Source: Mycobacterium sp. ACS4331 (lineage in GTDB: Bacteria > Actinomycetota > Actinomycetes > Mycobacteriales > Mycobacteriaceae). From it: 64,000 nucleotides of DNA. The position numbers and the translations under genes are program-made. Location: assembly GCF_001667265.1 (NCBI RefSeq), contig NZ_LZHW01000078.1, forward strand, positions 1 through 64,000, written 5' to 3'. Positions within the stretch are counted from its first letter, which is position 1. Each line of letters begins with the position of its first letter. The notes beneath the pieces are model-generated. The model had not been told where the DNA came from. It made no database searches and worked only from the letters and a program-made list of their open reading frames with translations. Of this stretch, positions 6,672 through 14,434 are shown one piece after another.

Positions 6672-7967
6672 GTGACGGAAGCTGACTCGACCCCCACAGG
6701 CCTGCGCAGCGCCCTGCTCGCGCCGTTCCGCCCACGCACCAGTGCGCCGAGCACCGCGACCGTGCTGCGCTCGATTCTGTGGCCCATCGCGATCATGTCG
6801 GTCTTCCACCGCAGCTACGTTCTGGCCACCAACGGCTACATCACCGACGACTTCGGGCCGGTGTACCGCGCTGTCAGCAACTTCCGCCGCGGCCTCGACA
6901 TCTACAACGAGCACTTCGACCACGTCGATCCGCACTACCTGTACCCGCCGGGCGGGACACTGCTGCTGGCACCGTTCGGCTTCCTGCCCGTCGACGCCTC
7001 GCGCTACTGGTTCATCACCTTCAACACGCTGGCGATCGTGCTGGCCGCATACTTCCTGCTGCGCCTGTTCAAGTTCTCGCTCGCGTCGGTGGCCGCCCCG
7101 GCCGTGCTGCTGGCCATGTTCGTCACCGAGTCCGTGACGAGCACGCTGGTGTTCACCAACATCAACGGCTGCATTCTGCTGGCCCAGGTGCTGTTCTTCA
7201 TGTGGGCACTCGACGGCCGACGCAGCCGGGAATGGCTCGCGGGTGTCGCGATCGGACTGACCCTGGTGGTCAAACCCTCCCTCGCGCCACTGCTGCTGCT
7301 GCCCGTGCTGAACCGGCAGTGGCGGCCTCTGGTGGGCGCCTTCGGGGTGCCCGCGCTGTTCAACCTCGCGGCCTGGCCCCTGGTGGCCGACCCGTGGGGC
7401 TTCGTCAAGAACACGGTCCCCTACATCCTGAGCACGCGCGACTACTTCAACTCCTCGATCCAGGGCAACGGCATCTACTACGGTTTGCCGGGCTGGCTGA
7501 TCCTCGCGCTGCGAATCCTGTTCCTGCTGTTGGCAGTCGGCAGCATGTACCTGCTGTACCGGTACTACCGCACCCGCGATCCGCTGTTCTGGATGCTGAC
7601 GTCGGCCGGCGTCCTGCTGACCGCGTCCTATCTGGTGCTGTCCCTGGGACAGGGCTACTACTCGATGATGCTGTTCCCGTTCATCATGACCGTGGTGCTG
7701 CGCAACTCCGTGCTGCGCAACTGGCCGGCCTGGCTGGCGATCTACGGCTTCATGACCATGGACCGCTATCTTCTGGTGCACTGGCCGACGACGGGCCGGT
7801 TCCTGGAGTACATGAAGATCACCTACGGATGGTCACTGCTGCTGATCGTGGTGTTCTGTGTGCTGTACTTCCGGTATCTCGACGCCAAAGAGGACGGCCG
7901 CCTGGACGAGGGCATTGATCCGACCTGGATGACGAAGGAGAAAGAGCGCGCTAGCGTAGACCGATGA
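6672..7967 (+). CDS. aftC: alpha-(1->3)-arabinofuranosyltransferase AftC
   Basis: 431 residues; strong match in order and sequence to Rv2673. A polytopic GT-C membrane glycosyltransferase that uses decaprenyl-phosphoryl-arabinose to add alpha-1,3 branches to the arabinan of arabinogalactan and lipoarabinomannan. The first periplasmic loop carries the GT-C acidic motif Thr-Asp-Asp-Phe near 50-55. About ten membrane helices follow, then a cytoplasmic tail ending Trp-Met-Thr-Lys-Glu. The start is set at GTG 6672 because a -10 element lies 7 bases upstream. The last four bases overlap msrB (ATGA). Confidence 0.93.
   Translation: MTEADSTPTGLRSALLAPFRPRTSAPSTATVLRSILWPIAIMSVFHRSYVLATNGYITDDFGPVYRAVSNFRRGLDIYNEHFDHVDPHYLYPPGGTLLLAPFGFLPVDASRYWFITFNTLAIVLAAYFLLRLFKFSLASVAAPAVLLAMFVTESVTSTLVFTNINGCILLAQVLFFMWALDGRRSREWLAGVAIGLTLVVKPSLAPLLLLPVLNRQWRPLVGAFGVPALFNLAAWPLVADPWGFVKNTVPYILSTRDYFNSSIQGNGIYYGLPGWLILALRILFLLLAVGSMYLLYRYYRTRDPLFWMLTSAGVLLTASYLVLSLGQGYYSMMLFPFIMTVVLRNSVLRNWPAWLAIYGFMTMDRYLLVHWPTTGRFLEYMKITYGWSLLLIVVFCVLYFRYLDAKEDGRLDEGIDPTWMTKEKERASVDR
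7952..7957 (+). promoter_or_regulatory. -10 element TAGCGT inside aftC, possible leaderless start of msrB
   Basis: TAGCGT lies 6 bases before the msrB ATG (7964), within the aftC coding end. msrB could be transcribed alone as well as with aftC. Confidence 0.35.
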
Positions 7968-8386
7968 GCCCCTCGCCTCTTCCGCCGCCGAAGATCGCCC
8001 TCACCGACGACGAGTGGCGCGAGAAGCTGACTCCCGAGGAGTTCGCGGTGCTGCGCCGGGCGGGAACCGAGCGCCCAGGCGTCGGCGAATACACCGACAC
8101 CCACACCGAGGGCATCTACCACTGCCGGGCATGCGGGGCTGAATTGTTCCGCAGCACAGAGAAATTCGACTCGCACTGCGGGTGGCCGTCATTCTTCGAC
8201 CCGTCCCACTCGGACGCGGTGATTCTGCGCCCCGACGACTCGCACGGCATGCGTCGCGTCGAGGTGCTGTGCGCGACATGCCACAGCCACCTCGGGCACG
8301 TGTTCACCGGCGAGGGTTATCCCACGCCCACGGACCAGCGCTACTGCATCAACTCGATCTCACTGAGGCTGGTGCCCAAGCCTTAG
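7964..8386 (+). CDS. msrB: peptide-methionine (R)-S-oxide reductase MsrB
   Basis: 140 residues, normal full length; corresponds to Rv2674. Reduces methionine-R-sulfoxide in proteins, using thioredoxin as the usual reductant. Two zinc Cys-x-x-Cys pairs (Cys-Arg-Ala-Cys and Cys-Ala-Thr-Cys), the Gly-Trp-Pro-Ser-Phe motif, the His-Leu-Gly-His-Val-Phe motif and the catalytic Cys in Arg-Tyr-Cys-Ile-Asn-Ser near the C-terminus are all present. No signal peptide, so cytosolic. It overlaps the aftC stop by ATGA and converges on hemQ. Confidence 0.95.
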   Translation: MSPSPLPPPKIALTDDEWREKLTPEEFAVLRRAGTERPGVGEYTDTHTEGIYHCRACGAELFRSTEKFDSHCGWPSFFDPSHSDAVILRPDDSHGMRRVEVLCATCHSHLGHVFTGEGYPTPTDQRYCINSISLRLVPKP

Positions 8387-8399
8387 GGCCATACGGCCC
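8386..8399. terminator. short hairpin between msrB and hemQ
   Basis: GGGCC and GGCCC arms around a 4-base loop, starting at the last base of the msrB stop, between convergent genes. The stem is short and has no T run, so the call is weak. Confidence 0.3.
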
Positions 8400-8406
8400 C
8401 GCGGCC

Positions 8407-9102
8407 TCACGGCAGCGCGGTCACCAGCTGTTCGACGCTCACCCGCGGGCCCGTGAAGAACGGCGTCTCCTCGCGGACGTGCCTGCGCGCCTCGGTGGCC
8501 CGAAGATCACGCATCAGGTCCACGATCCGGTACAGCTCAGGAGCCTCGAAGGCCAGCAGCCACTCGTAGTCGCCGAGCGCGAACGCCGGGACGGTGTTGG
8601 CGCGGACGTCCTTGTAGCCGCGCGCGGCCATCCCGTGGTCGGCGAGCATTTTGCGACGGTCCTCGTCGGGCAGCAGGTACCAGTCCAGCGACCGCACGAA
8701 CGGATACACGCAGACGTAGTTTCCGGGCTCCTCACCGGCCAGGAACGCCGGGATGTGGCTCTTGTTGAACTCGGCGGGCCGGTGCAGTGCGACGCTGCTC
8801 CACACCGGGGTGCTCGAGCGGCCCAGTGTCGTGGTGCGACGGAAATCGGAGTAGGTGGCCTGAAGATCCTCGACACGTTCGGCGTGCGTCCAGAACATGA
8901 AGTCGGCGTCCGCGCGCAGCCCAGCGACGTCGTAGATCCCGCGCACGACGACGCCCTTGTCCTCCTGCTGTTTGAGGAAGGTCGCCGTCTCGTCGATGAC
9001 CGCGGCGCGGTCCTCGGGAAGCGCCCCCTGCTCAACCGCGAACACTGAGAACATCAGGTAGCGGATGGTGGCGTTGAGTTCGTCGAAATCCAAGCGAGCC
9101 AT
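8407..9102 (-). CDS. hemQ: coproheme decarboxylase HemQ (ChdC)
   Basis: 231 residues; corresponds to Rv2676c. Final step of the coproporphyrin-dependent haem pathway: oxidative decarboxylation of Fe-coproporphyrin III to haem b with peroxide. Chlorite-dismutase-like fold. Visible: Phe-Trp near 72-73, the Tyr-Pro-Phe catalytic tyrosine motif near 136-138 followed by Arg-Ser-Leu-Asp-Trp, and Met-Leu-Ala-Asp-His-Gly-Met with the proximal haem-ligand His. The ATG at 9102 gives the usual actinobacterial length. Third gene of the hemE-cgoX-hemQ set, 60 bases after cgoX. Confidence 0.95.
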   Translation of the reverse strand: MARLDFDELNATIRYLMFSVFAVEQGALPEDRAAVIDETATFLKQQEDKGVVVRGIYDVAGLRADADFMFWTHAERVEDLQATYSDFRRTTTLGRSSTPVWSSVALHRPAEFNKSHIPAFLAGEEPGNYVCVYPFVRSLDWYLLPDEDRRKMLADHGMAARGYKDVRANTVPAFALGDYEWLLAFEAPELYRIVDLMRDLRATEARRHVREETPFFTGPRVSVEQLVTALP

Positions 9103-9162
9103 GGCTCCATCGTGCCACGTCGCGTTTCCGGACCCGTCAGGAGGACGGCCCCGCGCAGCGGG

Positions 9163-10512
9163 TCAGGGCAAGGCCGCGATCTCGGTCGCCGCGCGCGTGG
9201 CGGCGGCCACACAGGCCGGAACTCCGATGCCGTCGAGGTGGCTGCCCGCGACCGCGAGACCGTGCGGCAGACCGTCGCGGATCTCCGCGGCCACCAGCGC
9301 GTGCCCCGGCCCGTACTGGGGCATCGCGTCGAGCCAGCGCTGCACGCACACGTCCTCGGGGGTGACGTCGATGCCGAACACCGTGCCGAGATCCTCAAGC
9401 GAGGCGGCCAGCAGTTCGTCGTCGGAGGTGTCGCGGGCCACGGTGTCGCCGCAGCGGCCGAACGACAATCGCAGCAGTTCGACGTTGCCGCGGCGGCCCC
9501 ACTTGCGACTCGACAGCGTGATCGCCTTCGCGTGCAGGCGCTCGCCGCTGGCCACCAGCACACCGGAGTGCTGCGGCAGCGGCGTGCCGCCCGGCACGGC
9601 CAGTGCGACGACGGCGGCCGAGGCCACGGGCACCCGGCCCGCGGCGGCAGCGGTGCGGGGCGCCACGGAGGCCACCAACCGTGCCAGGCGTGGTGCGGGT
9701 ACGGCCAGGATCACCGCGTCGGCGGTGTGGCAGGCGCCCTCGTCATCGCACACGGACCAGCGCGCACCGTCGCGGGCCAGGGATTCGACGCTCGTCTGTA
9801 TCCATCGCAGGCCACTGTGCTGCACGAGAGCCCGCACGAGCACCTCGTATCCGCCGTCGATGGCCCCGAACACCGGCGCGCCGGACACCTTGGGCAGTGC
9901 GGACCGCACGGCCGCGGTCAGAGACGGCGCGCCGCGGTCCAGGGCCGCGGCGACGGTCGGAACGGCCGACCGCATGCCGATGGTCGCCGCGGAACCCGCA
10001 TACACCCCGCCCAGCATCGGATCCACCGACCGGGCCACGACCTGCATGCCGTACCGATCCCCCACCACGTCGGCGACCGATGGGTCGGCGCCGGGCTGCC
10101 ACCGCAGCGGCCGACTCGGTTCGCCTGCCATCCGGGCGAGGGTCTCGTCGTCGACCAGTCCGGCCATCGACGCAGAGGAACTGGGAATGCCGTTGACCGT
10201 GTCGGGCGGCAGGTTGTGCAACCGGGCTCCGCTGTAGAGCAGCGGACGGACCCCGGTGGTGCCCAGTTGGCTTGCCGCCAAGCCCAATTCGGCCAGCAGA
10301 GCGGGCACTTCGGGGCGCCGCACGATGAAGGCTTCGGCACCGATGTCCAGCGGTTGTCCGCCGACGCGCTCGGTGCGCAGGATTCCGCCGAGACGGTCTG
10401 CGGGGTCGAACAGCGTGATGGAGGCGTCCGCGCCGACGAGGCGGCGCAACCGGTAGGCGGCGACCAGACCGGAGATGCCGCCGCCGACTACGCAGTAGGA
10501 CGCGCCGCTCAC
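9163..10512 (-). CDS. hemY: coproporphyrinogen III oxidase CgoX (HemY-type)
   Basis: 449 residues; corresponds to Rv2677c (annotated hemY or hemG). FAD-dependent oxidase: dinucleotide-binding motif Gly-Gly-Gly-Ile-Ser-Gly-Leu at about 8-14, Gly-Ala-Glu-Ala-Phe near 57, and a C-terminal FAD motif His-Leu-Asp-Gly-Ile-Gly-Val-Pro. In actinobacteria it oxidises coproporphyrinogen III to coproporphyrin III, consistent with hemQ next door. Peripheral membrane or soluble; no transmembrane helix. Its ATG overlaps the hemE stop by four bases (ATGA), so the two are translationally coupled. Confidence 0.93.
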   Translation of the reverse strand: MSGASYCVVGGGISGLVAAYRLRRLVGADASITLFDPADRLGGILRTERVGGQPLDIGAEAFIVRRPEVPALLAELGLAASQLGTTGVRPLLYSGARLHNLPPDTVNGIPSSSASMAGLVDDETLARMAGEPSRPLRWQPGADPSVADVVGDRYGMQVVARSVDPMLGGVYAGSAATIGMRSAVPTVAAALDRGAPSLTAAVRSALPKVSGAPVFGAIDGGYEVLVRALVQHSGLRWIQTSVESLARDGARWSVCDDEGACHTADAVILAVPAPRLARLVASVAPRTAAAAGRVPVASAAVVALAVPGGTPLPQHSGVLVASGERLHAKAITLSSRKWGRRGNVELLRLSFGRCGDTVARDTSDDELLAASLEDLGTVFGIDVTPEDVCVQRWLDAMPQYGPGHALVAAEIRDGLPHGLAVAGSHLDGIGVPACVAAATRAATEIAALP

Positions 10513-11570
10513 TGTTCGTGCACCAGCGCCACCAGATCGGTCAGCAGGCCGGGGTCGGTGGCGGGCAGCACCCCGTGGCCGAGGTTGAACACATGACCCG
10601 CGGCGCCGGCCTCGATGGCTGCGCGACCATCGGCGACGACGTCACGGGCCCGGCGCGCCACGACGTCCCAACCGGCCATCAGCACGACTGGGTCGAGGTT
10701 GCCCTGCAGCGCGCGGCCAGCTCCGACCCGGCCCGCGGCTGCGGTCAGAGAGGTGCGCCAGTCGACCCCAACCATGCGGGCCGGTCCATCTCCGAGGGCC
10801 TCCGACATGGCTCCGAGCAGTTCGGCGGTGCCGATCCCGAAGTGCGTCATCGGCACACCGGCCTCGGCCAGCGCGGCGAAGACGCGGGAGCTGTGCGGCA
10901 GCACATAGGTGCGGTAATCGGCCAGCGACAGCGTGCCCGCCCAGGAGTCGAACATCTGAATCGCATCGACACCCGCGTCGACCTGCACACGCAGGAACTC
11001 CACCGTGATGTCGACCAGGGCCTCCATCAGGGCGTGCCAGGTCGGCTCGTCACCGAGCATCATGGCCTTGGTGCGCTCGTGATTCTTGCTCGGACCGCCT
11101 TCGACCAGGTACGACGCCAAGGTGAACGGCGCGCCGGCGAAGCCGATCAGCGGCACGTCGCCGAGGTCTCGGACCAGGTTCCCCACGGCGTCGGCCACCG
11201 GTGCCACCTGCTGGCGCTCCAGTGGCTTGATCGCGGCCACATCGGCACTCGAGCGGATCGGATGGGCGATCACCGGGCCCACGTCCGGCACGATGTCCAG
11301 ATCGATGCCCGCGGCCCGCAGCGGCACCACGATGTCGGAGAACAGGATCGCGGCGTCCACCCCGTGCCGGCGGACCGGCTGGAGGGTGATCTCGGTGACC
11401 AGATCGGCGTCGAAACACGAGTCCAGCATCTTGTGCTTGGCCCGCAGTGCACGGTATTCGGGCAGCGAACGGCCTGCTTGCCGCATGAACCAGACCGGCA
11501 CACGGGCCGGGGTGCGGCCGGCTACGGCCGCCAGGTAGGGCGAATCGGGCAGCTCACGACGGTTACTCAT
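10509..11570 (-). CDS. hemE: uroporphyrinogen decarboxylase HemE
   Basis: 353 residues, standard size; corresponds to Rv2678c. Decarboxylates uroporphyrinogen III to coproporphyrinogen III in the cytosol. Signature Pro-Val-Trp-Phe-Met-Arg-Gln-Ala-Gly-Arg near 24-33, the catalytic Asp in Ile-Leu-Phe-Ser-Asp-Ile near 76-81, and the second signature Gly-Phe-Ala-Gly-Ala-Pro-Phe-Thr-Leu near 143-151. First gene of the haem operon. M. tuberculosis has echA15 (Rv2679) upstream on the other strand; it is absent here. Confidence 0.96.
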   Translation of the reverse strand: MSNRRELPDSPYLAAVAGRTPARVPVWFMRQAGRSLPEYRALRAKHKMLDSCFDADLVTEITLQPVRRHGVDAAILFSDIVVPLRAAGIDLDIVPDVGPVIAHPIRSSADVAAIKPLERQQVAPVADAVGNLVRDLGDVPLIGFAGAPFTLASYLVEGGPSKNHERTKAMMLGDEPTWHALMEALVDITVEFLRVQVDAGVDAIQMFDSWAGTLSLADYRTYVLPHSSRVFAALAEAGVPMTHFGIGTAELLGAMSEALGDGPARMVGVDWRTSLTAAAGRVGAGRALQGNLDPVVLMAGWDVVARRARDVVADGRAAIEAGAAGHVFNLGHGVLPATDPGLLTDLVALVHEQ

Positions 11571-11644
11571 CGTCTCTCATGCTGCCATTGGCAACTGAAC
11601 CCGCCAAAACGGCGCGCCTGCGCCCGTAGCTGCGCCAACAGGTC

Positions 11645-11650
11645 TACCGT
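11645..11650 (+). promoter_or_regulatory. -10 element TACCGT for the DUF3000 gene
   Basis: TACCGT, the same hexamer as in the clpC2 promoter, lies 8 bases before the GTG at 11659, giving a leaderless or nearly leaderless mRNA. Confidence 0.45.
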
Positions 11651-11658
11651 CAAACGAC

Positions 11659-12240
11659 GTGACGTCCGGAGAACCGGCAGAATTCCGCGCGGCGGTCGCG
11701 GCCATGAGTGACGTGGCCGTCCGCCAGGAGATCGAGCTGGGCCCCATCCGGCCCCCGCAGCGGCTGGCCCCCTTCAGTTATGCCGTCGGCGCCGAGGTCA
11801 AGCACCCCGACACCGGCGTGGTCCCCGAGGAGTCCGAGGGCGACGCCTTCGGCCGCCTGATCCTGCTCCACGACCCCGACGGGTCCGACGCGTGGGACGG
11901 CACCATGCGCCTCGTCGCCTACATTCAGGCCGACCTGGACTCCAGTGAGGCCATCGATCCCCTGCTGCCCGAGGTCGCCTGGAGTTGGCTGGTCGACGCG
12001 CTGGAGTCGCGCTCCGAGCACGTCACGGCACTCGGCGGCACGGTCACCGCCACCACGTCGGTGCGTTACGGCGACATCTCCGGCCCGCCACGGGCCCATC
12101 AGCTGGAACTGCGGGCGTCATGGACCGCGACCAGCCCCGATCTGGGCACCCACGTACAGGCGTTCTGCGAAGTCCTCGAGCACGCCGCGGGCCTGCCGCC
12201 GGTCGGGGTGACCAACCTGGGAACGCGGTCACGCGCCTGA
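11659..12240 (+). CDS. DUF3000 family protein
   Basis: 193 residues; corresponds to Rv2680. A conserved actinobacterial protein of unknown function. No signal or membrane segment is seen. It is acidic, with a conserved-looking start (Glu-Phe-Arg-Ala-Ala-Val) and Arg-Pro-Pro-Gln-Arg-Leu-Ala-Pro-Phe-Ser near 34-43. It ends one base before the RNase D gene, an association that recurs in mycobacteria and suggests an RNA-related role, but nothing in the sequence proves it. GTG start chosen for the -10 spacing. Confidence 0.85.
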   Translation: MTSGEPAEFRAAVAAMSDVAVRQEIELGPIRPPQRLAPFSYAVGAEVKHPDTGVVPEESEGDAFGRLILLHDPDGSDAWDGTMRLVAYIQADLDSSEAIDPLLPEVAWSWLVDALESRSEHVTALGGTVTATTSVRYGDISGPPRAHQLELRASWTATSPDLGTHVQAFCEVLEHAAGLPPVGVTNLGTRSRA

Positions 12241-12241
12241 C

Positions 12242-13516
12242 ATGTCCGCACCACCCTCCGAGTCCGACGATCCAGTCGGCGACCCGCCACCATCTCCCGA
12301 CGAGGTCACCGAGCCCGAACCCACTCCCCTGCTCGCACCCGCCGACGGCGTCCCCCCGCTGGCGATCTACGCCGACGACATCGCCGCGGCCGCAGAACTT
12401 CTCGCGACAGGTCACGGCGCGTTCGCGGTCGACGCCGAGCGCGCCTCGGGCTTCCGCTACTCCAATCGGGCCTATCTGATCCAGATTCGGCGCGCCGGGG
12501 CGGGCACCGTGCTGATCGACCCGGTCAGCCATGGCCGCGACCCGCTGCAGACGCTGCGCCCGGTCGCGGACGTGCTCAGCGAGGACGAGTGGATCCTGCA
12601 CGCCGCAGACCAGGACCTGCCGTGTCTGGCCGAACTGGGCATGCGCCCGCCCGCTCTGTACGACACCGAGTTGGCCGGCAGGCTCGCCGGGTTCGAGCGG
12701 GTCAACCTTGCGGCCATGGTGCAGCGGCTCCTGGGCCTGAGCCTGGACAAGGGCCACGGCGCGGCGGACTGGTCGCAGCGTCCGCTGCCCGAACCGTGGC
12801 TCAACTATGCGGCCCTCGATGTCGAAGTGCTCCTCGAACTCCGCCAGGCCATCGCCGACGTCCTCGAACAGCAGAACAAAACCGAGTGGGCGGCACAGGA
12901 ATTCGAGTACCTGCGCACCTGCGAATCTCCGCCCACCCGGCGGGACCGGTGGCGCCGCACCTCCGGCATCCACAAGGTGCGCAACCCGCAGGCCCTGGCC
13001 GAGGTGCGGGCGCTGTGGAACGCCCGGGACGCGATCGCGCGCCGGCGGGACATCGCCCCGGGCCGGATCCTGCCGGACGCCGCGATCATCGAGGCCGCAC
13101 TGGCAGACCCCAAGACCCTGGCAGAGCTGACCAAGCTCCCGGTGTTCGGCGGTCCGAAGCAGAAGCGCAGCGCCGCGACGTGGCTGGCGGCCCTGGCCGA
13201 GGGACGCGAGGACCCGGATCCTCCGCAGCGTTCCGAACCCAACACCGGACCCCCACCCGCGGTGCGATGGAGTCGTCGCAAGCCCGAGGCCGCCGCGCGG
13301 CTGGAGGCCGCCCGGTCGGCCTTGGCGGAGCTGTCCGAACGGATCAAGGTGCCGACCGAGAATCTGGTCTCGCCCGAGACGGTGCGCCGGCTGTGCTGGG
13401 ATTGGAAGCCCGTGCCGGATCCCGAGTCCGTGATCGAGGCGTTCCTGATCGAGGCCGGGTCACGGCCGTGGCAGCGGGAACTGGTGGTGCCGGTGCTCAG
13501 CGCCGCTCTGCGGTGA
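12242..13516 (+). CDS. rnd: ribonuclease D family 3'-5' exonuclease
   Basis: 424 residues; corresponds to Rv2681. DEDDy exonuclease core: Val-Asp-Ala-Glu-Arg (motif I) near 64-68, Leu-His-Ala-Ala-Asp-Gln-Asp (motif II) near 118-124, Asn-Tyr-Ala-Ala-Leu-Asp-Val (motif III, Tyr then Asp) near 188-194. An HRDC domain follows (Leu-Trp-Asn-Ala-Arg-Asp to Leu-Pro-Asp-Ala-Ala-Ile near 257-285). Trims 3' ends of structured RNAs. The N-terminal ~35 residues are Pro/Asp/Glu-rich and likely disordered. Transcribed with the DUF3000 gene; converges on the MEST-like hydrolase. Confidence 0.93.
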   Translation: MSAPPSESDDPVGDPPPSPDEVTEPEPTPLLAPADGVPPLAIYADDIAAAAELLATGHGAFAVDAERASGFRYSNRAYLIQIRRAGAGTVLIDPVSHGRDPLQTLRPVADVLSEDEWILHAADQDLPCLAELGMRPPALYDTELAGRLAGFERVNLAAMVQRLLGLSLDKGHGAADWSQRPLPEPWLNYAALDVEVLLELRQAIADVLEQQNKTEWAAQEFEYLRTCESPPTRRDRWRRTSGIHKVRNPQALAEVRALWNARDAIARRRDIAPGRILPDAAIIEAALADPKTLAELTKLPVFGGPKQKRSAATWLAALAEGREDPDPPQRSEPNTGPPPAVRWSRRKPEAAARLEAARSALAELSERIKVPTENLVSPETVRRLCWDWKPVPDPESVIEAFLIEAGSRPWQRELVVPVLSAALR

Positions 13517-13546
13517 GACCCCAACCGCGGTTGCGGTCCACGCGGA

Positions 13547-14425
13547 TCACGGCAGGAGATGCTCCAGCACCGCTTCGGGTGCCTCGATCTGCGGCCAGTG
13601 CCCGATGTCGTCGGCCAGCATGACCACGTCGGGGTTGGGGATGACCTCGCGGTAGCGGGCGGCCATGTGCGCGCCCGAATTCGGGTCCGCCGGCCCGTCG
13701 ATCAACCGCATCGGGACGTCGGTCGACCGCATGGCCCGCACCCAGCGGTTGCGGTGCGTGCGGCGATCCCCCAGAAACCGGCCGACCTTGTGCAGCACGC
13801 GTTTTCCGTCGTTGTACTCCAGGATCTGGTGGAACTTCGCCATCAACTCCGGAGTGGGCTGGGTGTTGGCGCCGAACATCTGGCGCAGCGTCGGTTCAAG
13901 CACGCGCCGGGACAGTCGACTGCCCTGCAGTGGGCTCACCACGTCGCCCAGCGGAGTCTGCGACATCAGCTTCTGCATGGCGCGCGGCGTGTACGCCTCG
14001 TTGAACATGCCGCCGTTGAGCCAGGTGATCGTGGCGATGCGCGCGACACCGTAGGCACGCTGCCCAAACTCCTGGCGCGCCAACAGTTCCTGGCCCACCG
14101 AGTCACCCAGATCATGGGCCAGGACGTGCATATCGGTGACCCCGAGGTGCTCGAGCAGGGCCTCATGCATATCCGCGTGGTCATGCACCGAGTACTGGTA
14201 CTCGACGGGTTTGGCCGAGAAACCCATCCCGATCATGTCCGGTGCGATCACCGTGAACCGCTGCGTCAGCGCTGGCCAGATCAGCGACCAGTCCCACGAG
14301 TTGAACGGGTAGCCGTGGATGGCCAGCAGGGCCGGACCGCTGCCCTCAACCCGGTAGAAGATGTCGAAACCCAGGTAGTCGAAATGGTGTCCCGCAGACT
14401 TCCACGCTTCGAGTTCGGGGTGCAT
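13547..14425 (-). CDS. MEST-like alpha/beta hydrolase
   Basis: 292 residues. Alpha/beta hydrolase with oxyanion motif His-Gly-Tyr-Pro near 37-40 and nucleophile elbow Ala-His-Asp-Leu-Gly-Asp near 104-109, where the nucleophile is Asp as in epoxide hydrolases and dehalogenases, not Ser. The run Asp-Ser-Val-Gly-Gln-Glu-Leu-Leu-Ala-Arg after it, and the later Leu-Asn-Gly-Gly segment, resemble the MEST/PEG1 group. Histidine in Asp-Ile-Gly-His-Trp near the C-terminus. Likely hydrolyses an epoxide or related substrate; unknown. It is not part of the M. tuberculosis order here and lies just downstream of a secreted lipase. Confidence 0.85.
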   Translation of the reverse strand: MHPELEAWKSAGHHFDYLGFDIFYRVEGSGPALLAIHGYPFNSWDWSLIWPALTQRFTVIAPDMIGMGFSAKPVEYQYSVHDHADMHEALLEHLGVTDMHVLAHDLGDSVGQELLARQEFGQRAYGVARIATITWLNGGMFNEAYTPRAMQKLMSQTPLGDVVSPLQGSRLSRRVLEPTLRQMFGANTQPTPELMAKFHQILEYNDGKRVLHKVGRFLGDRRTHRNRWVRAMRSTDVPMRLIDGPADPNSGAHMAARYREVIPNPDVVMLADDIGHWPQIEAPEAVLEHLLP

Positions 14426-14434
14426 GTCCCCAAC

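Noticed and set aside
9065..10596. Long plus-strand frames of 390 and 494 codons opposite cgoX
   Set aside because: They are shadows of the hemY/cgoX and hemE coding sequence: Arg/Gly/Pro/Ala-rich, no family pattern, no start signal. High GC makes long antisense frames common.
13525..13534. AACCGCGGTT palindrome between RNase D and the MEST-like gene
   Set aside because: No loop and no promoter context; a 10-base GC palindrome is expected by chance.
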